A stretch of 64,000 bases of DNA from Lentzea flava (GTDB lineage Bacteria; Actinomycetota; Actinomycetes; Mycobacteriales; Pseudonocardiaceae), in contig NZ_BMRE01000038.1 of assembly GCF_014648475.1 (NCBI RefSeq), forward strand, positions 29,221 to 93,220. Direction: 5' to 3'. The notes under the pieces were generated by a model. That model was not told the DNA's origin and did not search any database. It worked only from the letters and a program-made list of their open reading frames with translations. Position numbers and translations under genes: made by a program. This document shows, one piece after another, positions 51,663 to 60,985 of this stretch; within the stretch, counting starts at the first letter, position 1; every line of letters begins with the position of its first letter.

Positions 51663-53531
51663 TTGCCCGAGCTGGAAAGGCATTCGTTCGACGTTCTCGT
51701 GATCGGCGCGGGTGGCGCCGGTCTGCGTGCCGCGATCGAGGCCCGTGAGCACGGCATGCGCACCGCCGTTCTCTGCAAGTCGTTGTTCGGCAAGGCCCAC
51801 ACGGTGATGGCCGAGGGTGGCATCGCCGCCGCCATGGGCAACGTGAACTCGAGCGACAACTGGCAGGTGCACTTCCGCGACACCATGCGCGGTGGCAAGT
51901 TCCTCAACAACTGGCGGATGGCCGAGCTGCACGCGCAGGAGGCGCCGCAACGGGTCTGGGAGCTCGAGACCTACGGCGCGCTGTTCGACCGCACCAAGGA
52001 CGGCCGCATCTCGCAGCGCAACTTCGGCGGCCACGAGTACCCGCGCCTCGCCCACGTCGGCGACCGCACCGGCCTCGAGCTGATCCGCACGCTGCAGCAG
52101 AAAATCGTGTCGCTGCAACAGGAAGACCACAAGGAGTTCGGCGACTACGAGGAACGCCTGCGGGTGTTCCAGGAGTTCACGGTCACCGACCTGGTCAAGG
52201 ACGGCGACCGGATCGCCGGCGCGTTCGGCTACTGGCGCGAGTCCGGCCGGTTCGTGCTGTTCGAGGCTCCGGCGGTGATCCTCGCGACCGGCGGCATCGG
52301 CAAGTCCTTCAAGGTCACCTCGAACTCCTGGGAGTACACCGGCGACGGCCACGCGCTGGCACTGCGCGCGGGCGCCTCGCTGATCAACATGGAGTTCATC
52401 CAGTTCCACCCCACCGGGATGGTCTGGCCGCCGTCCGTCAAAGGCATCCTCGTCACCGAGTCCGTCCGCGGTGACGGTGGCGTGCTGCGCAACTCCGACG
52501 GCAAGCGGTTCATGTTCGACTACATCCCCGAGGTGTTCAAGGACAAGTACGCCGACAACGAGGAAGAAGCCGACCGCTGGTACACCGACCAGGCCAACAA
52601 CCGGCGCCCACCGGAGCTGCTGCCGCGTGACGAGGTCGCGCGCGCGATCAACTCCGAGGTGAAGGCCGGGCGCGGGTCACCCCACGGCGGCGTTTTCCTC
52701 GACGTGTCCACGCGCCTGCCCGCCGAGGAGATCCGGCGCAGGCTGCCGTCGATGCACCACCAGTTCAAGGAACTCGCGGACGTCGACATCACCGCGCAGC
52801 CGATGGAGGTCGGCCCGACGTGCCACTACGTGATGGGTGGCGTCGAGGTCGACCCGGACACCGGATCCTCGTCCGTGGCAGGGCTTTACGCCGCCGGTGA
52901 GGTGTCCGGCGGCATGCACGGCTCGAACCGGCTGGGCGGCAACTCGTTGTCGGACCTGCTGGTGTTCGGCCGGCGCGCGGGCGCGGGAGCCGCGGAGTAC
53001 GTGCGGGCGATGACCGACCGACCTGTCGTCTCCGAGGAATCCGTCACCGAAGCGCGGGCGACGGCGCTGAAGCCGTTCCAGCAGGAGGGCGGCGAGAACC
53101 CGTACACGCTGCACATGGAGCTGCAGCAGTCGATGAACGACCTCGTCGGCATCATCCGCCGCGCCGGTGAGATGGAAGAGGCGTTGCAACGGCTGGAGAA
53201 GCTCAAGGAACGCGCCCAGTCGCTGACGGTCGAGGGACACCAGCAGTTCAACCCGGGCTGGCACCTCGCGCTCGACCTGAGGAACATGTTGCTGGTGTCG
53301 GAATGCGTGGCGAAGGCGGCGCTGCTGCGCACGGAGTCCCGTGGTGGCCACACCCGTGACGACTACCCGTCGATGGACGCCGAGTGGCGGCGCAAGCTGC
53401 TGGTGTGCACGGCATCCGGCGACGGGGTCGCCGTGGAGGAGAAACCGCAGATCCCGATCCGCAGCGACCTGCTGGACCTGTTCGACCGCACCGAGCTGGA
53501 GAAGTACCTCACCGCCGAGGAGTTGTCATGA
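51663..53531 (+). CDS. sdhA: Succinate dehydrogenase flavoprotein subunit
   Basis: A 622-aa catalytic subunit oxidising succinate to fumarate. The FAD-binding VLVIGAGGAGLRAAIEA is at the N-terminus. SLFGKAHTVMAEGGIAAAMG carries the flavin-linked region, FHPTGM and the active-site Arg/His region (HYVMGGVEVD, GMHGSNRLGGNSL) are intact. TTG 51663 has AAGGAG at good spacing; GTG 51657 is an in-frame alternative. Its stop overlaps sdhB by ATGA. Confidence 0.95.
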   Translation: MPELERHSFDVLVIGAGGAGLRAAIEAREHGMRTAVLCKSLFGKAHTVMAEGGIAAAMGNVNSSDNWQVHFRDTMRGGKFLNNWRMAELHAQEAPQRVWELETYGALFDRTKDGRISQRNFGGHEYPRLAHVGDRTGLELIRTLQQKIVSLQQEDHKEFGDYEERLRVFQEFTVTDLVKDGDRIAGAFGYWRESGRFVLFEAPAVILATGGIGKSFKVTSNSWEYTGDGHALALRAGASLINMEFIQFHPTGMVWPPSVKGILVTESVRGDGGVLRNSDGKRFMFDYIPEVFKDKYADNEEEADRWYTDQANNRRPPELLPRDEVARAINSEVKAGRGSPHGGVFLDVSTRLPAEEIRRRLPSMHHQFKELADVDITAQPMEVGPTCHYVMGGVEVDPDTGSSSVAGLYAAGEVSGGMHGSNRLGGNSLSDLLVFGRRAGAGAAEYVRAMTDRPVVSEESVTEARATALKPFQQEGGENPYTLHMELQQSMNDLVGIIRRAGEMEEALQRLEKLKERAQSLTVEGHQQFNPGWHLALDLRNMLLVSECVAKAALLRTESRGGHTRDDYPSMDAEWRRKLLVCTASGDGVAVEEKPQIPIRSDLLDLFDRTELEKYLTAEELS

Positions 53532-54277
53532 GCTACCAGGGGAAGTTCCGGGTGTGGCGCGGTGACGACTCCGGCGGCGCGCTGGAGGACTTCACCGTCG
53601 AGGTCAACGAGGGTGAGGTCGTGCTCGACATCATCCACCGGCTGCAGGCCACGCAGGCACCGGACCTCGCGGTGCGGTGGAACTGCAAGGCGGGCAAGTG
53701 CGGCTCGTGCTCGGCGGAGATCAACGGCCGGCCGCGGCTGATGTGCATGACCCGGATGTCGGTCTTCGAGGAGTCGGAGACGATCACGGTCACGCCGATG
53801 CGGACGTTCCCGATCATCCGCGACCTCGTCACCGACGTGTCCTTCAACTACACCAAGGCGCGTGAGGTCCCGTCGTTCGCGCCGCCGAAGGACCTGGCCC
53901 CGGGCGAGTACCGGATGCAGCAGGTCGACGTCGAGCGCTCGCAGGAGTTCCGCAAGTGCATCGAGTGCTTCCTGTGCCAGAACACCTGCCACGTGGTGCG
54001 TGACCACGAGGAGAACAAGGAGGCGTTCTCGGGGCCGCGGTTCCTGATGCGGGTCGCCGAGCTCGAGATGCACCCGCTCGACACGGCCGACCGAGTCGAC
54101 CAGGCGCAGGACGAGCACGGGCTCGGGTACTGCAACATCACCAAGTGCTGCAGCGAGGTGTGCCCCGAGCACATCCACATCACCGACAACGCGCTCATCC
54201 CCATGAAGGAGCGCGTCGCCGACCGCAAGTACGACCCGGTCGTCTGGCTCGGCAACAAGCTGTTCCGGCGCTCGTAG
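53528..54277 (+). CDS. sdhB: Succinate dehydrogenase iron-sulfur subunit
   Basis: A 249-aa electron-transfer subunit. The [2Fe-2S] ligands are in WNCKAGKCGSCSAEI and LMCM; the C-terminal clusters use CIECFLCQNTCHVV and CNITKCCSEVCPEHI. ATG 53528 overlaps the sdhA stop. Its own stop codon abuts that of the convergent response regulator with no spacer, so transcription of the two must be limited by other means. Confidence 0.95.
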   Translation: MSYQGKFRVWRGDDSGGALEDFTVEVNEGEVVLDIIHRLQATQAPDLAVRWNCKAGKCGSCSAEINGRPRLMCMTRMSVFEESETITVTPMRTFPIIRDLVTDVSFNYTKAREVPSFAPPKDLAPGEYRMQQVDVERSQEFRKCIECFLCQNTCHVVRDHEENKEAFSGPRFLMRVAELEMHPLDTADRVDQAQDEHGLGYCNITKCCSEVCPEHIHITDNALIPMKERVADRKYDPVVWLGNKLFRRS

Positions 54278-54937
54278 TCATCCGGCGGGCTGCGGCGTGA
54301 CCAGTCCGGACTCGTAGGCCGTCACCACGGCCTGCGCCCGGCTGGTCAGCCGCAGCTTCGTCATCACGCGGTTGAGGTGCGTCTTCACCGTGCCCTCGGT
54401 GACGCTCAGCCTGGTCGCGATGGCGGCGTTGGTCATGCCGGTGGCGACCAGTCTCAGGACCTCGCGTTCGCGTTCGGTGAGGTCGTCGAGCCCCACCGGG
54501 ACCCACGGCGCGGAACGCGGATCACCCAGCAGGTACGCCGCGACCAGCCGGCGCATCACCGTCGGGCTGAACTGCATCTCGCCGGACGCCACCGCGCTGA
54601 TCGCGGCCAGCAGCCGCTCGGGTTCCGACTCCTTCAGCACGAACCCGGCGGCACCGAGGCGCAACGCCTCCTGGACGTACTCGTCCAGGTCGAACGACGT
54701 CAGCACCAGCACCCGCGCGGACTTCGTGACGCGGGTGAGCGCCGCGAGCCCCGGCAGGCGGATGTCCAGCAGGATCACGTCCGGCGCGCACGACTGCGCC
54801 AGCCCCACGGCGGTCTCGGCGTCCGCCGCCTCGCCGACGACGGTCAGATCCGGTGCAGCGTTCAGCAACGCGACCAGGCCCGCTCTGAACAACGGCTGGT
54901 CGTCAACCACAAGCACGCGCGTCACAATGTCCCTCAT
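54278..54937 (-). CDS. Orphan NarL/LuxR-family response regulator
   Basis: A 219-aa two-domain regulator. The receiver domain has VVDDQ and the phospho-acceptor Asp in ILLDIRLPG (about residue 58) plus K in FVLKESEP. The C-terminal LuxR domain (LTEREREVLRLVATGMTNAA then IATRLSVTEGTVKTHLNRVM) binds DNA. No histidine kinase is adjacent, which is uncommon for NarL-type regulators. Starts at ATG 54937 and GTG 54922 are both possible. The target genes are unknown; the sdh operon is only a neighbour in convergent orientation. Confidence 0.9.
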   Translation of the reverse strand: MRDIVTRVLVVDDQPLFRAGLVALLNAAPDLTVVGEAADAETAVGLAQSCAPDVILLDIRLPGLAALTRVTKSARVLVLTSFDLDEYVQEALRLGAAGFVLKESEPERLLAAISAVASGEMQFSPTVMRRLVAAYLLGDPRSAPWVPVGLDDLTEREREVLRLVATGMTNAAIATRLSVTEGTVKTHLNRVMTKLRLTSRAQAVVTAYESGLVTPQPAG

Positions 54938-55052
54938 TCATGTGACGTCACCGCAGTAGATTCCCCCAACCGGGAGCGTACCGCGAAAGTTGACGCGAGA
55001 TCCACTGTTCGTGAGACGACCTGGTTCCGTTGACGCCGATACGTTGCGGCAC

Positions 55053-55334
55053 ATGCGAACCGCATCGGCCGATCTGCTCGCCGTCCGCACGATCACCGCC
55101 GACGGCTCGGACGTCTACCTGCGGGTCACGTCCAGCCCAGTCGACCTGGAGATCCGCTGGTACCGCGACGACGACCACCGGGTGGCGGGCAGTCCCGTCC
55201 TGTTCCCCGCGGGGGATCACGCACGTCGGCGCATCGGCGCGAACTTCCGCGCCGGCACCACGTTCTGCCTGGACGTCGTCGGTGACGCGGGGGACGCCTG
55301 GTGCGGCGTCGTCGACTGGAACGTCTACTCCTGA
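55053..55334 (+). CDS. Small hypothetical protein
   Basis: A 93-aa protein from ATG 55053; an open frame extends back to TTG 54990. It alternates strands and turns (TADGSDVYLRVTSSPVDLEI and TTFCLDVVGDAGDAWCGVVD), suggesting a small beta-sandwich with two Cys. There is no signal peptide and no recognised family. It stands alone before a terminator and the leftward glu operon. Confidence 0.6.
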   Translation: MRTASADLLAVRTITADGSDVYLRVTSSPVDLEIRWYRDDDHRVAGSPVLFPAGDHARRRIGANFRAGTTFCLDVVGDAGDAWCGVVDWNVYS

Positions 55335-55379
55335 AGGGCAACCGTGTCGAACTGCGAATCAGTGATCCGGAAACAGCGA

Positions 55380-55410
55380 ACGGGGCGTGTCCGATGTGGA
55401 CACGCCCCGT
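55380..55410. terminator. Bidirectional hairpin after the glu operon
   Basis: A perfect 13-bp stem (55380-55392 with 55398-55410) with loop GATGT lies between the small rightward gene and the leftward gluD stop. Confidence 0.85.
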
Positions 55411-55425
55411 CGTTCGAGTGCCGGC

Positions 55426-56322
55426 TCAGACGGTCAGTCCGCCGCCGACGGTGGCGGTGGACGCCGCGCCGAGCTGGACCTGGGCGGCCGCGTCGTCATC
55501 GGTGTGGATGACCTTCTTGTTGCGGCGGTTGCGCTTCTCCAGGTAGTTCGCGAGCCACGTCAGCAACAGGCACAGTCCGATGTAGATCAGGGCGACGACG
55601 ATCATCACCGGGATCATCGGGCGGCCGAAGTTCACCGCGTCGTTGCCGATGCGGGTACCCCAGCGCAGCAGCTCCTCGTAGGTGATGAGGAAGCCGAGCG
55701 CGGTGTCCTTCAACAACACGACGAGCTGGCTGATGATGGTCGGCAGCATCGCCCGCAACGCCTGCGGCAGCAGCACGAGCGTCATCACCTGCGTCTTGCG
55801 CATGCCCAGCGCGTACGCGGCCTCGCTCTGGCCCCTCGGCAGCGCGTTGATGCCCGCGCGGAAGATCTCCGCGAGCACCGAGCCGTTGTACAGCATCAGG
55901 CTGATCACGACCGCCGTGAACGCGCTCAGCTTCACCCCGGCCACGGGAAGGCCGTAGTAGAAGAAGAACATCATGATCACCAGCGGGATGGCGCGGAAGA
56001 TCTCGACGATCACCGCCGCGGGAGCACGCACCCACCCGTGGTCGGACAGCCGGGCCGCCGCGAAGATCGCGCCGAACACGAGCGCCAGCACCGCGCCGAC
56101 GGCGAACGCGCTGAGCGTGTTGCCGATCGCCTCGACCAGCGAGAGCTGGATCTGCTTGTAGTTGATCCAGTCGAGCCTGCGGGCCGAGAACTGGTCGGTG
56201 GCGATGAACCGCCAGACCACGTACGCGACGGCCGCGAGCGCCACGACGATGCCGGCGACGGCCATGATCTTGTGGCGGACGCGGGCCTTCGGGCCGGGGA
56301 CGTCGAACAGCACCATGCTCAT
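55426..56322 (-). CDS. gluD: Glutamate ABC transporter permease GluD
   Basis: A 298-aa inner-membrane permease of the polar amino acid (HisM) type. About six hydrophobic helices and the EAA loop (EAAYALGMRKTQVMTLVLLP) that contacts the ATPase are visible. The N-terminal extension and long C-terminal tail (~40 residues, ending in small residues) fit GluD of Corynebacterium. ATG 56322 overlaps the gluC stop by ATGA. It is the last gene of a leftward gluA-B-C-D operon. Confidence 0.9.
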   Translation of the reverse strand: MSMVLFDVPGPKARVRHKIMAVAGIVVALAAVAYVVWRFIATDQFSARRLDWINYKQIQLSLVEAIGNTLSAFAVGAVLALVFGAIFAAARLSDHGWVRAPAAVIVEIFRAIPLVIMMFFFYYGLPVAGVKLSAFTAVVISLMLYNGSVLAEIFRAGINALPRGQSEAAYALGMRKTQVMTLVLLPQALRAMLPTIISQLVVLLKDTALGFLITYEELLRWGTRIGNDAVNFGRPMIPVMIVVALIYIGLCLLLTWLANYLEKRNRRNKKVIHTDDDAAAQVQLGAASTATVGGGLTV

Positions 56323-56966
56323 CGGGCCACGCTCCACCGCTTCTCGAAGACCTGCTGCACGTACGTCAGCGGCATCACCAGGATGACGAACCCGACCGCC
56401 ACCCACAGGAGTCCGAACAGGACGTTCTCACCCTGCTCCGACAGCGAGTCGCGGATCGAACCCGCCTGGACGACGGCGAAACCGGACGCGACCGTCGTGT
56501 TCTTCAGCAACGCGATCATCGTGCTCGTCATCGGCGGCACGACCGAGCGCAACGCCTGCGGCAGCACCACGTTGCCCAGCATCTGGGTGAACGTGAGACC
56601 GAGCGCGCGCGACGCCTCGGCCTGACCGACCGGCACGGTGTTGATGCCCGACCGCACGACCTCGCAGACGAAGGCCGCCGTGTAGAGCGACAACGACACG
56701 ACCGCCGCGGTGTAGGGCTCGATCTTCACGATCTCCAGGAGCGGGTACGCGAAGACGAAGAAGACGAAGACCAGCGTCAACGGCGTGTTGCGCAGCACCG
56801 TCACGTAGGTCGCGCCGATGCCGCGGAACACCGGCACGGGGCTGACCCGCAGCGCCGCCAGGATGGTGCCGAGCACCAGCGACAGCACCGCGGAGATCGC
56901 GAAGAGTTGGAGGGTCTGCCCGAACGTGTACAGGAACAGATCCAGGTGGTTGGTGAGGACGCTCAT
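56319..56966 (-). CDS. gluC: Glutamate ABC transporter permease GluC
   Basis: A 215-aa permease with about five helices and the EAA motif EASRALGLTFTQMLGNVVLP. It pairs with GluD to form the membrane channel for glutamate uptake. ATG 56966 lies 78 bp after gluB. The short size compared with GluD is normal for the heterodimer. Confidence 0.9.
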   Translation of the reverse strand: MSVLTNHLDLFLYTFGQTLQLFAISAVLSLVLGTILAALRVSPVPVFRGIGATYVTVLRNTPLTLVFVFFVFAYPLLEIVKIEPYTAAVVSLSLYTAAFVCEVVRSGINTVPVGQAEASRALGLTFTQMLGNVVLPQALRSVVPPMTSTMIALLKNTTVASGFAVVQAGSIRDSLSEQGENVLFGLLWVAVGFVILVMPLTYVQQVFEKRWSVAR

Positions 56967-57044
56967 CGGTTTCCTTGCCGTCCGTCCGCCATCAATGGAA
57001 CGGCCGGCGGACCCACGTGGGGTCCACCGGCCACGTGAGCGACG

Positions 57045-57935
57045 TCAGTAGCGGTCGATCGTCGGCTTCTGCGCCGTCGAACCCGACTTGCCGAGCGTCC
57101 CGTCGTAGATCTTCTGCCAGGTGCCGTCGTCCAGCGCCGCCTGCAGGATGTCGTTCACCTTGTCGCGCAGGGCCTTGTCCTCCTTGGGCAGGCCGATGCC
57201 GTACGGCTCCTTGGAGAACGTCTTGCCGACGACCTTCAGCTTGCCCTCCTCGGCGGCCGCGTAGCCCTTGAGGATCGCGTCGTCGGTGGTGACCGCGTCG
57301 GCCTCACCGTTGAGCAGCTTGGTGACGCACTGCGAGTAGCCCTGGAACTCCAGGATGTTCTCCGGCTCGGTGTAGCCCTTGTCCCGGATCTGCTTGATCG
57401 GCGTCGAGCCGGTGACCGAGCAGACCTTCTTGCCCTTGAGGGTCTCCGGGCCGGTGATGTCGGTGTTGTCCTTCTTCACCAGCAGGTCCTGGCCGGCGAC
57501 GAAGTACGGACCGGCGAAGCCGACCTTCTCCTTGCGGCCGGCGTTGATCGTGTAGGTGCCGACGTAGTAGTCGACGTCACCGTTGATCAGCGCCTGCTCG
57601 CGCGCGGCGGACTGGATCGTCTTGAACTGGATCTTCTCGGGGTCGAAGCCCAGCTTCGCGGAGATCAGGCGCGCCATGTCGATGTCGAACCCGCTGTACT
57701 TGTTCGTCGTCGGGTCCTTGTAGCCCAGGCCGGGCTGGTCTTCCTTGACGCCGATGACGAGGTTGCCCCGCGCCTTGGCCTTCTCGAACGTGGGCGAGCC
57801 GTCGACCTTGACGTCCTTGGCGACCTCGAAGAGGCCGGCGGGCGCGCCCTGGTCGGTCGGGCTGCCCTCCTTGCCACACGCGGTCAGGGCCAGTGCGCCC
57901 GTCAGCAGCACCGCCGCAAGGGTGCGAACCCTCAT
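57045..57935 (-). CDS. gluB: Glutamate-binding lipoprotein GluB
   Basis: A 296-aa lipoprotein that captures the amino acid outside the membrane. The signal peptide ends with lipobox ALTAC (Cys at residue 20). The periplasmic-binding-protein type II fold has YSGFDIDMARLISAKLG and YVGTYTINAGRKEKVGFAGPY (split as YVGTYTINAGRKEKV and GFAGPY), the usual polar amino-acid ligand-binding strands. ATG 57935 follows gluA by 39 bp. Confidence 0.92.
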   Translation of the reverse strand: MRVRTLAAVLLTGALALTACGKEGSPTDQGAPAGLFEVAKDVKVDGSPTFEKAKARGNLVIGVKEDQPGLGYKDPTTNKYSGFDIDMARLISAKLGFDPEKIQFKTIQSAAREQALINGDVDYYVGTYTINAGRKEKVGFAGPYFVAGQDLLVKKDNTDITGPETLKGKKVCSVTGSTPIKQIRDKGYTEPENILEFQGYSQCVTKLLNGEADAVTTDDAILKGYAAAEEGKLKVVGKTFSKEPYGIGLPKEDKALRDKVNDILQAALDDGTWQKIYDGTLGKSGSTAQKPTIDRY

Positions 57936-57974
57936 CGTCCTTCTCCTGCCATTCGTTCGAAAGTGGGCTGACTT

Positions 57975-58727
57975 CTAGTGAGTCAGGATCTTGCCAAGGA
58001 AGTCCTTCGCGCGGTTGGACTTCGGGGCCGAGAAGAACTCTTCCGGGGTCGAGTCCTCGACGACCTCGCCGTCGGACATGAAGATCACCCGGTCCGCGGC
58101 CTTGCGGGCGAAGCCCATCTCGTGGGTGACGACCAGCATCGTCATGCCGTCCTTGGCCAGGCCCGTCATGACGTCGAGGACCTCCTGGACCATCTCGGGG
58201 TCCAGAGCGGACGTGGGCTCGTCGAACAGCATCACCTTGGGCTTCATCGCGAGCGCGCGGGCGATCGCCGCACGCTGCTGCTGCCCACCCGAGAGCTGAG
58301 CCGGGAACTTCTCCGCCTGGTTGGCGATCCCGACCCGCTCGAGCAACTCCATCGCGGTCTTGCGCGCTTCCGTCGCCGGGGTCTTGCGCACCTTCACCGG
58401 AGCGAGCATCACGTTCTCGACGATGGTTTTGTGCGCGAAAAGGTTGAAGGACTGGAACACCATGCCGACATCGGCGCGCAGGCGGGCCAGTTCCTTTCCT
58501 TCGGCGGGAAGTGGCTGACCGTCGACCTCGATCACACCGGAATCAATCGGCTCGAGTCGGTTGATGGTCCGGCACAGGGTCGACTTACCGGAACCCGACG
58601 GCCCCAGCACGACCACGACCTGCCCCTTCGGCACTTCCAGCTGCACGTTCTTGAGCACGTGCAACGGGCCGAAGAACTTGTCCACACCCGCCACGCGAAT
58701 CATCGGCGAGGTAGAGGCGGCAGTCAT
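57975..58727 (-). CDS. gluA: Glutamate ABC transporter ATP-binding protein GluA
   Basis: A 250-aa ATPase energising the importer. Walker A is GPSGSGKST (about residues 42-50), the signature is LSGGQQQR, and Walker B is VMLFDEPTSALD with the switch His in VVTHEMGF. ATG 58727 has GGAGG five bases upstream; ATG 58739 is less likely. It begins the leftward gluABCD operon and is divergent from a two-component system with ~136 bp between them. Confidence 0.94.
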   Translation of the reverse strand: MTAASTSPMIRVAGVDKFFGPLHVLKNVQLEVPKGQVVVVLGPSGSGKSTLCRTINRLEPIDSGVIEVDGQPLPAEGKELARLRADVGMVFQSFNLFAHKTIVENVMLAPVKVRKTPATEARKTAMELLERVGIANQAEKFPAQLSGGQQQRAAIARALAMKPKVMLFDEPTSALDPEMVQEVLDVMTGLAKDGMTMLVVTHEMGFARKAADRVIFMSDGEVVEDSTPEEFFSAPKSNRAKDFLGKILTH

Positions 58728-58862
58728 CCAGTCCTCCATTTGGGGTCGTCGGCGTTGGCGGAAACCTAGGTGTCCGCCACCACACCAGTCCAGGACATTG
58801 AGCAAGACTTAGGGTCTCAACTCTGTCACAGGCAGACATCGGTTGCCCGGGAGGTAGCGAAA

Positions 58863-59540
58863 GTGCGCGTGCTGCTCGTCGAGGACGACGACAGGGTCGC
58901 AGAGGCCTTGGTCCCAGCCCTGACCAGACGGGGTTTCCAGGTGGACCGGCAGGCCACCGGGCGCGGCACGCTCGACCGCCTGACCGGCGTCGACGTGGTG
59001 CTGCTCGACCTCGGCCTGCCCGACATGGACGGCGTGACGCTGTGCCGTGCCATCAGAGCCGCGTCGGACGTCGCGATCATCGTGGTGTCGGCGCGAGGGG
59101 AGATCGACGACCGGATCCTCGGCCTGCACGCCGGAGCCGACGACTACCTGGTGAAGCCCTATGACGTGGGCGAACTCGTCGCGCGGGTGCACGCCGTGCG
59201 CCGACGTCGCGGCGCCGATCCCGTCGGGGTGGGGGCGGTGTCGACGGAGGTGTTCGAGACCGGGGACGTGCGAGTCGACCTGGGACGCCACGAAGTCACC
59301 GTGGCGGGTGAATCCGTCGCCCTTTCGCGCAAGGAGTTCCAGGTGCTCGCGCTGGTCATGGCGGCGGGTGGCGCGGTGTGCACACGGGAGCGGATCCTCG
59401 CCGAAGTGTGGGGCCGCACGTGGTCCGGCGCCAACCGCACGCTCGACGTGCACGTCGCCACGCTGCGCACCAAGCTCGGCCGCCCGGCGCTGCTCGAAAC
59501 CGTGCGCGGCGTCGGCTACCGGTTGGGCCAGGTGTCGTGA
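58863..59540 (+). CDS. OmpR-family response regulator
   Basis: A 225-aa regulator. The receiver domain begins VLLVEDD and its phospho-acceptor Asp is in VVLLDLGLPDMDG (near residue 50); Lys in YLVKPYD is present. The C-terminal winged helix (VALSRKEFQVLALVM then RTLDVHVATLRTKLG) binds DNA. GTG 58863 has GGGAGG upstream. The cognate kinase follows after 31 bp. Being divergent from gluABCD, it may regulate the transporter. Confidence 0.92.
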   Translation: MRVLLVEDDDRVAEALVPALTRRGFQVDRQATGRGTLDRLTGVDVVLLDLGLPDMDGVTLCRAIRAASDVAIIVVSARGEIDDRILGLHAGADDYLVKPYDVGELVARVHAVRRRRGADPVGVGAVSTEVFETGDVRVDLGRHEVTVAGESVALSRKEFQVLALVMAAGGAVCTRERILAEVWGRTWSGANRTLDVHVATLRTKLGRPALLETVRGVGYRLGQVS

Positions 59541-59571
59541 ATCTTCACCTGATCGTGTTCGGTGACGTGTC

Positions 59572-60957
59572 GTGAGGTCGCGGCTGCTGGGCGTGGTGCT
59601 CGCCCTGATCGTGCTGGTGCTCGTCGGCCTGGGCGTGCCGCTCGGGCGCGGCGTGGCGGCCGCGGAACAGCAGGAGATGTTCCTCGACCGGCTCACCGAC
59701 ACCAGCCGGTTCGCCTCGCTGGCGCAGCGCCCGTTGATCGACGACAAGCCGAACCTGCTGCGGCCCGAGCTGGAGCGGTACAGCGAGCTCTACGACATCG
59801 GCGTGGCCGTGGTGGGCCGCGACGCGCCGACGGTGCCGCTCGTGGCCTCCCGCAACGACCTCGCGCTCGGCGACAGCGCCGTCCAGGACCTCGTGAGCAA
59901 GGCCCTGGCCGGACGGTTGCCGGTCGCGCCGCCGTTGTTCATGCCGTGGAGCGACACGAAGCTGGTGCTCGCCGAGCCCGTGCTGGTCGACGGCGAGGTG
60001 CGCGGTGCGGTGATCACGTTCTCGCCGACGTCGAAGACCCGGTTCGAGGTGCTGGCGTGGTGGGGGTTGCTGCTCGCGGCGAGCCTTCTGGTGCTGGCGC
60101 TCGCGGTGCTGCTGGCGCTGCCGGTGGTGCGGTGGACGTTGCGTCCGGTGCAGGCGCTGGACGACGCGACCGGGAAGCTGCTCGCCGCGGTGGTGTCCGG
60201 CCGGCCGGTGCCGCCGGTGGGCGCGGAGAGCGGGCCGCCGGAACTGCGGCAGCTCAGCCGCTCGTTCGACCAGATGGCCGCGAACGTGAGCGATGTGCTT
60301 GCCGCGCAACGGGCTTTCGTCGCCGACGCGTCACACCAGCTGCGCAACCCGTTGACCGCGTTGAAGCTCCGGCTGTCCAACCTGGAGGGTCACGTCGACG
60401 CCGAGGCCGAGGTGCACCAGGTGGAGGCGTTGAGCGAGGCCGACCGGCTGAACCGGATCCTCGACGAGCTGCTCGCCATGGCGCGCGCCGAGTCCAGTTC
60501 GGTCGATCCGGTGCCGGTCGACGTCGACAAGTCCGTGGCGGCGCGGCTGTCGGCGTGGCAGGCGGCGGCGACGGCCAAGGAGGTTCACCTCGTGCTCGAC
60601 GGTGAGCGTGTCGGCATGGCACTGGCGCCTCCGCGTGGTGTCGAGACGGTGCTCGACGCGCTGCTCGACAACGCGCTGAAGTTCACCCCGGAGGGAACGC
60701 TGATCGTGGTGGACGTGCGCAAGGACGGCGACGTCGTGCGGCTGTCGGTCGCGGACCACGGGCCCGGTCTGCAACCCGAGGAGCTCGAACGCGCGACCGA
60801 CCGGTTCTGGCGCAGCCCGGCGCACCAGAACGTTCCCGGTTCGGGGCTCGGTCTCTCGATCGTGCGCCTGGTCGTCGAGCGCGTCGGCGGGACGGTCCGC
60901 CTCGAGTCGCCGGAGGAGGGCGGCCTCAAGGTCGTCGTCGAACTGCCCGCGGTCTGA
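59572..60957 (+). CDS. Sensor histidine kinase
   Basis: A 461-aa membrane kinase. Two transmembrane helices (about residues 5-28 and 160-182) flank a ~130-residue external sensor domain. HAMP, the H-box ASHQLRNPLTALK, the N-box LLDNALKF and G-boxes DHGPGL and GSGLGLSIV follow, so it should be catalytically competent. GTG 59572 is the chosen start. The nearby TAXI-type binding protein could present a ligand to the sensor domain; that is inference from gene order. Confidence 0.9.
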   Translation: MRSRLLGVVLALIVLVLVGLGVPLGRGVAAAEQQEMFLDRLTDTSRFASLAQRPLIDDKPNLLRPELERYSELYDIGVAVVGRDAPTVPLVASRNDLALGDSAVQDLVSKALAGRLPVAPPLFMPWSDTKLVLAEPVLVDGEVRGAVITFSPTSKTRFEVLAWWGLLLAASLLVLALAVLLALPVVRWTLRPVQALDDATGKLLAAVVSGRPVPPVGAESGPPELRQLSRSFDQMAANVSDVLAAQRAFVADASHQLRNPLTALKLRLSNLEGHVDAEAEVHQVEALSEADRLNRILDELLAMARAESSSVDPVPVDVDKSVAARLSAWQAAATAKEVHLVLDGERVGMALAPPRGVETVLDALLDNALKFTPEGTLIVVDVRKDGDVVRLSVADHGPGLQPEELERATDRFWRSPAHQNVPGSGLGLSIVRLVVERVGGTVRLESPEEGGLKVVVELPAV

Positions 60958-60970
60958 CGTTCCCCGCCGA

Positions 60971-60982
60971 CCAATATATTGG
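60971..60982. repeat. CCRATATATYGG motif between convergent genes
   Basis: A perfect palindrome, CCAATATATTGG, continues GGATATTACA between the kinase stop and the TAXI-protein stop, the same class of place as copies A-C, but without a hairpin. Confidence 0.6.
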
Positions 60983-60985
60983 ATA

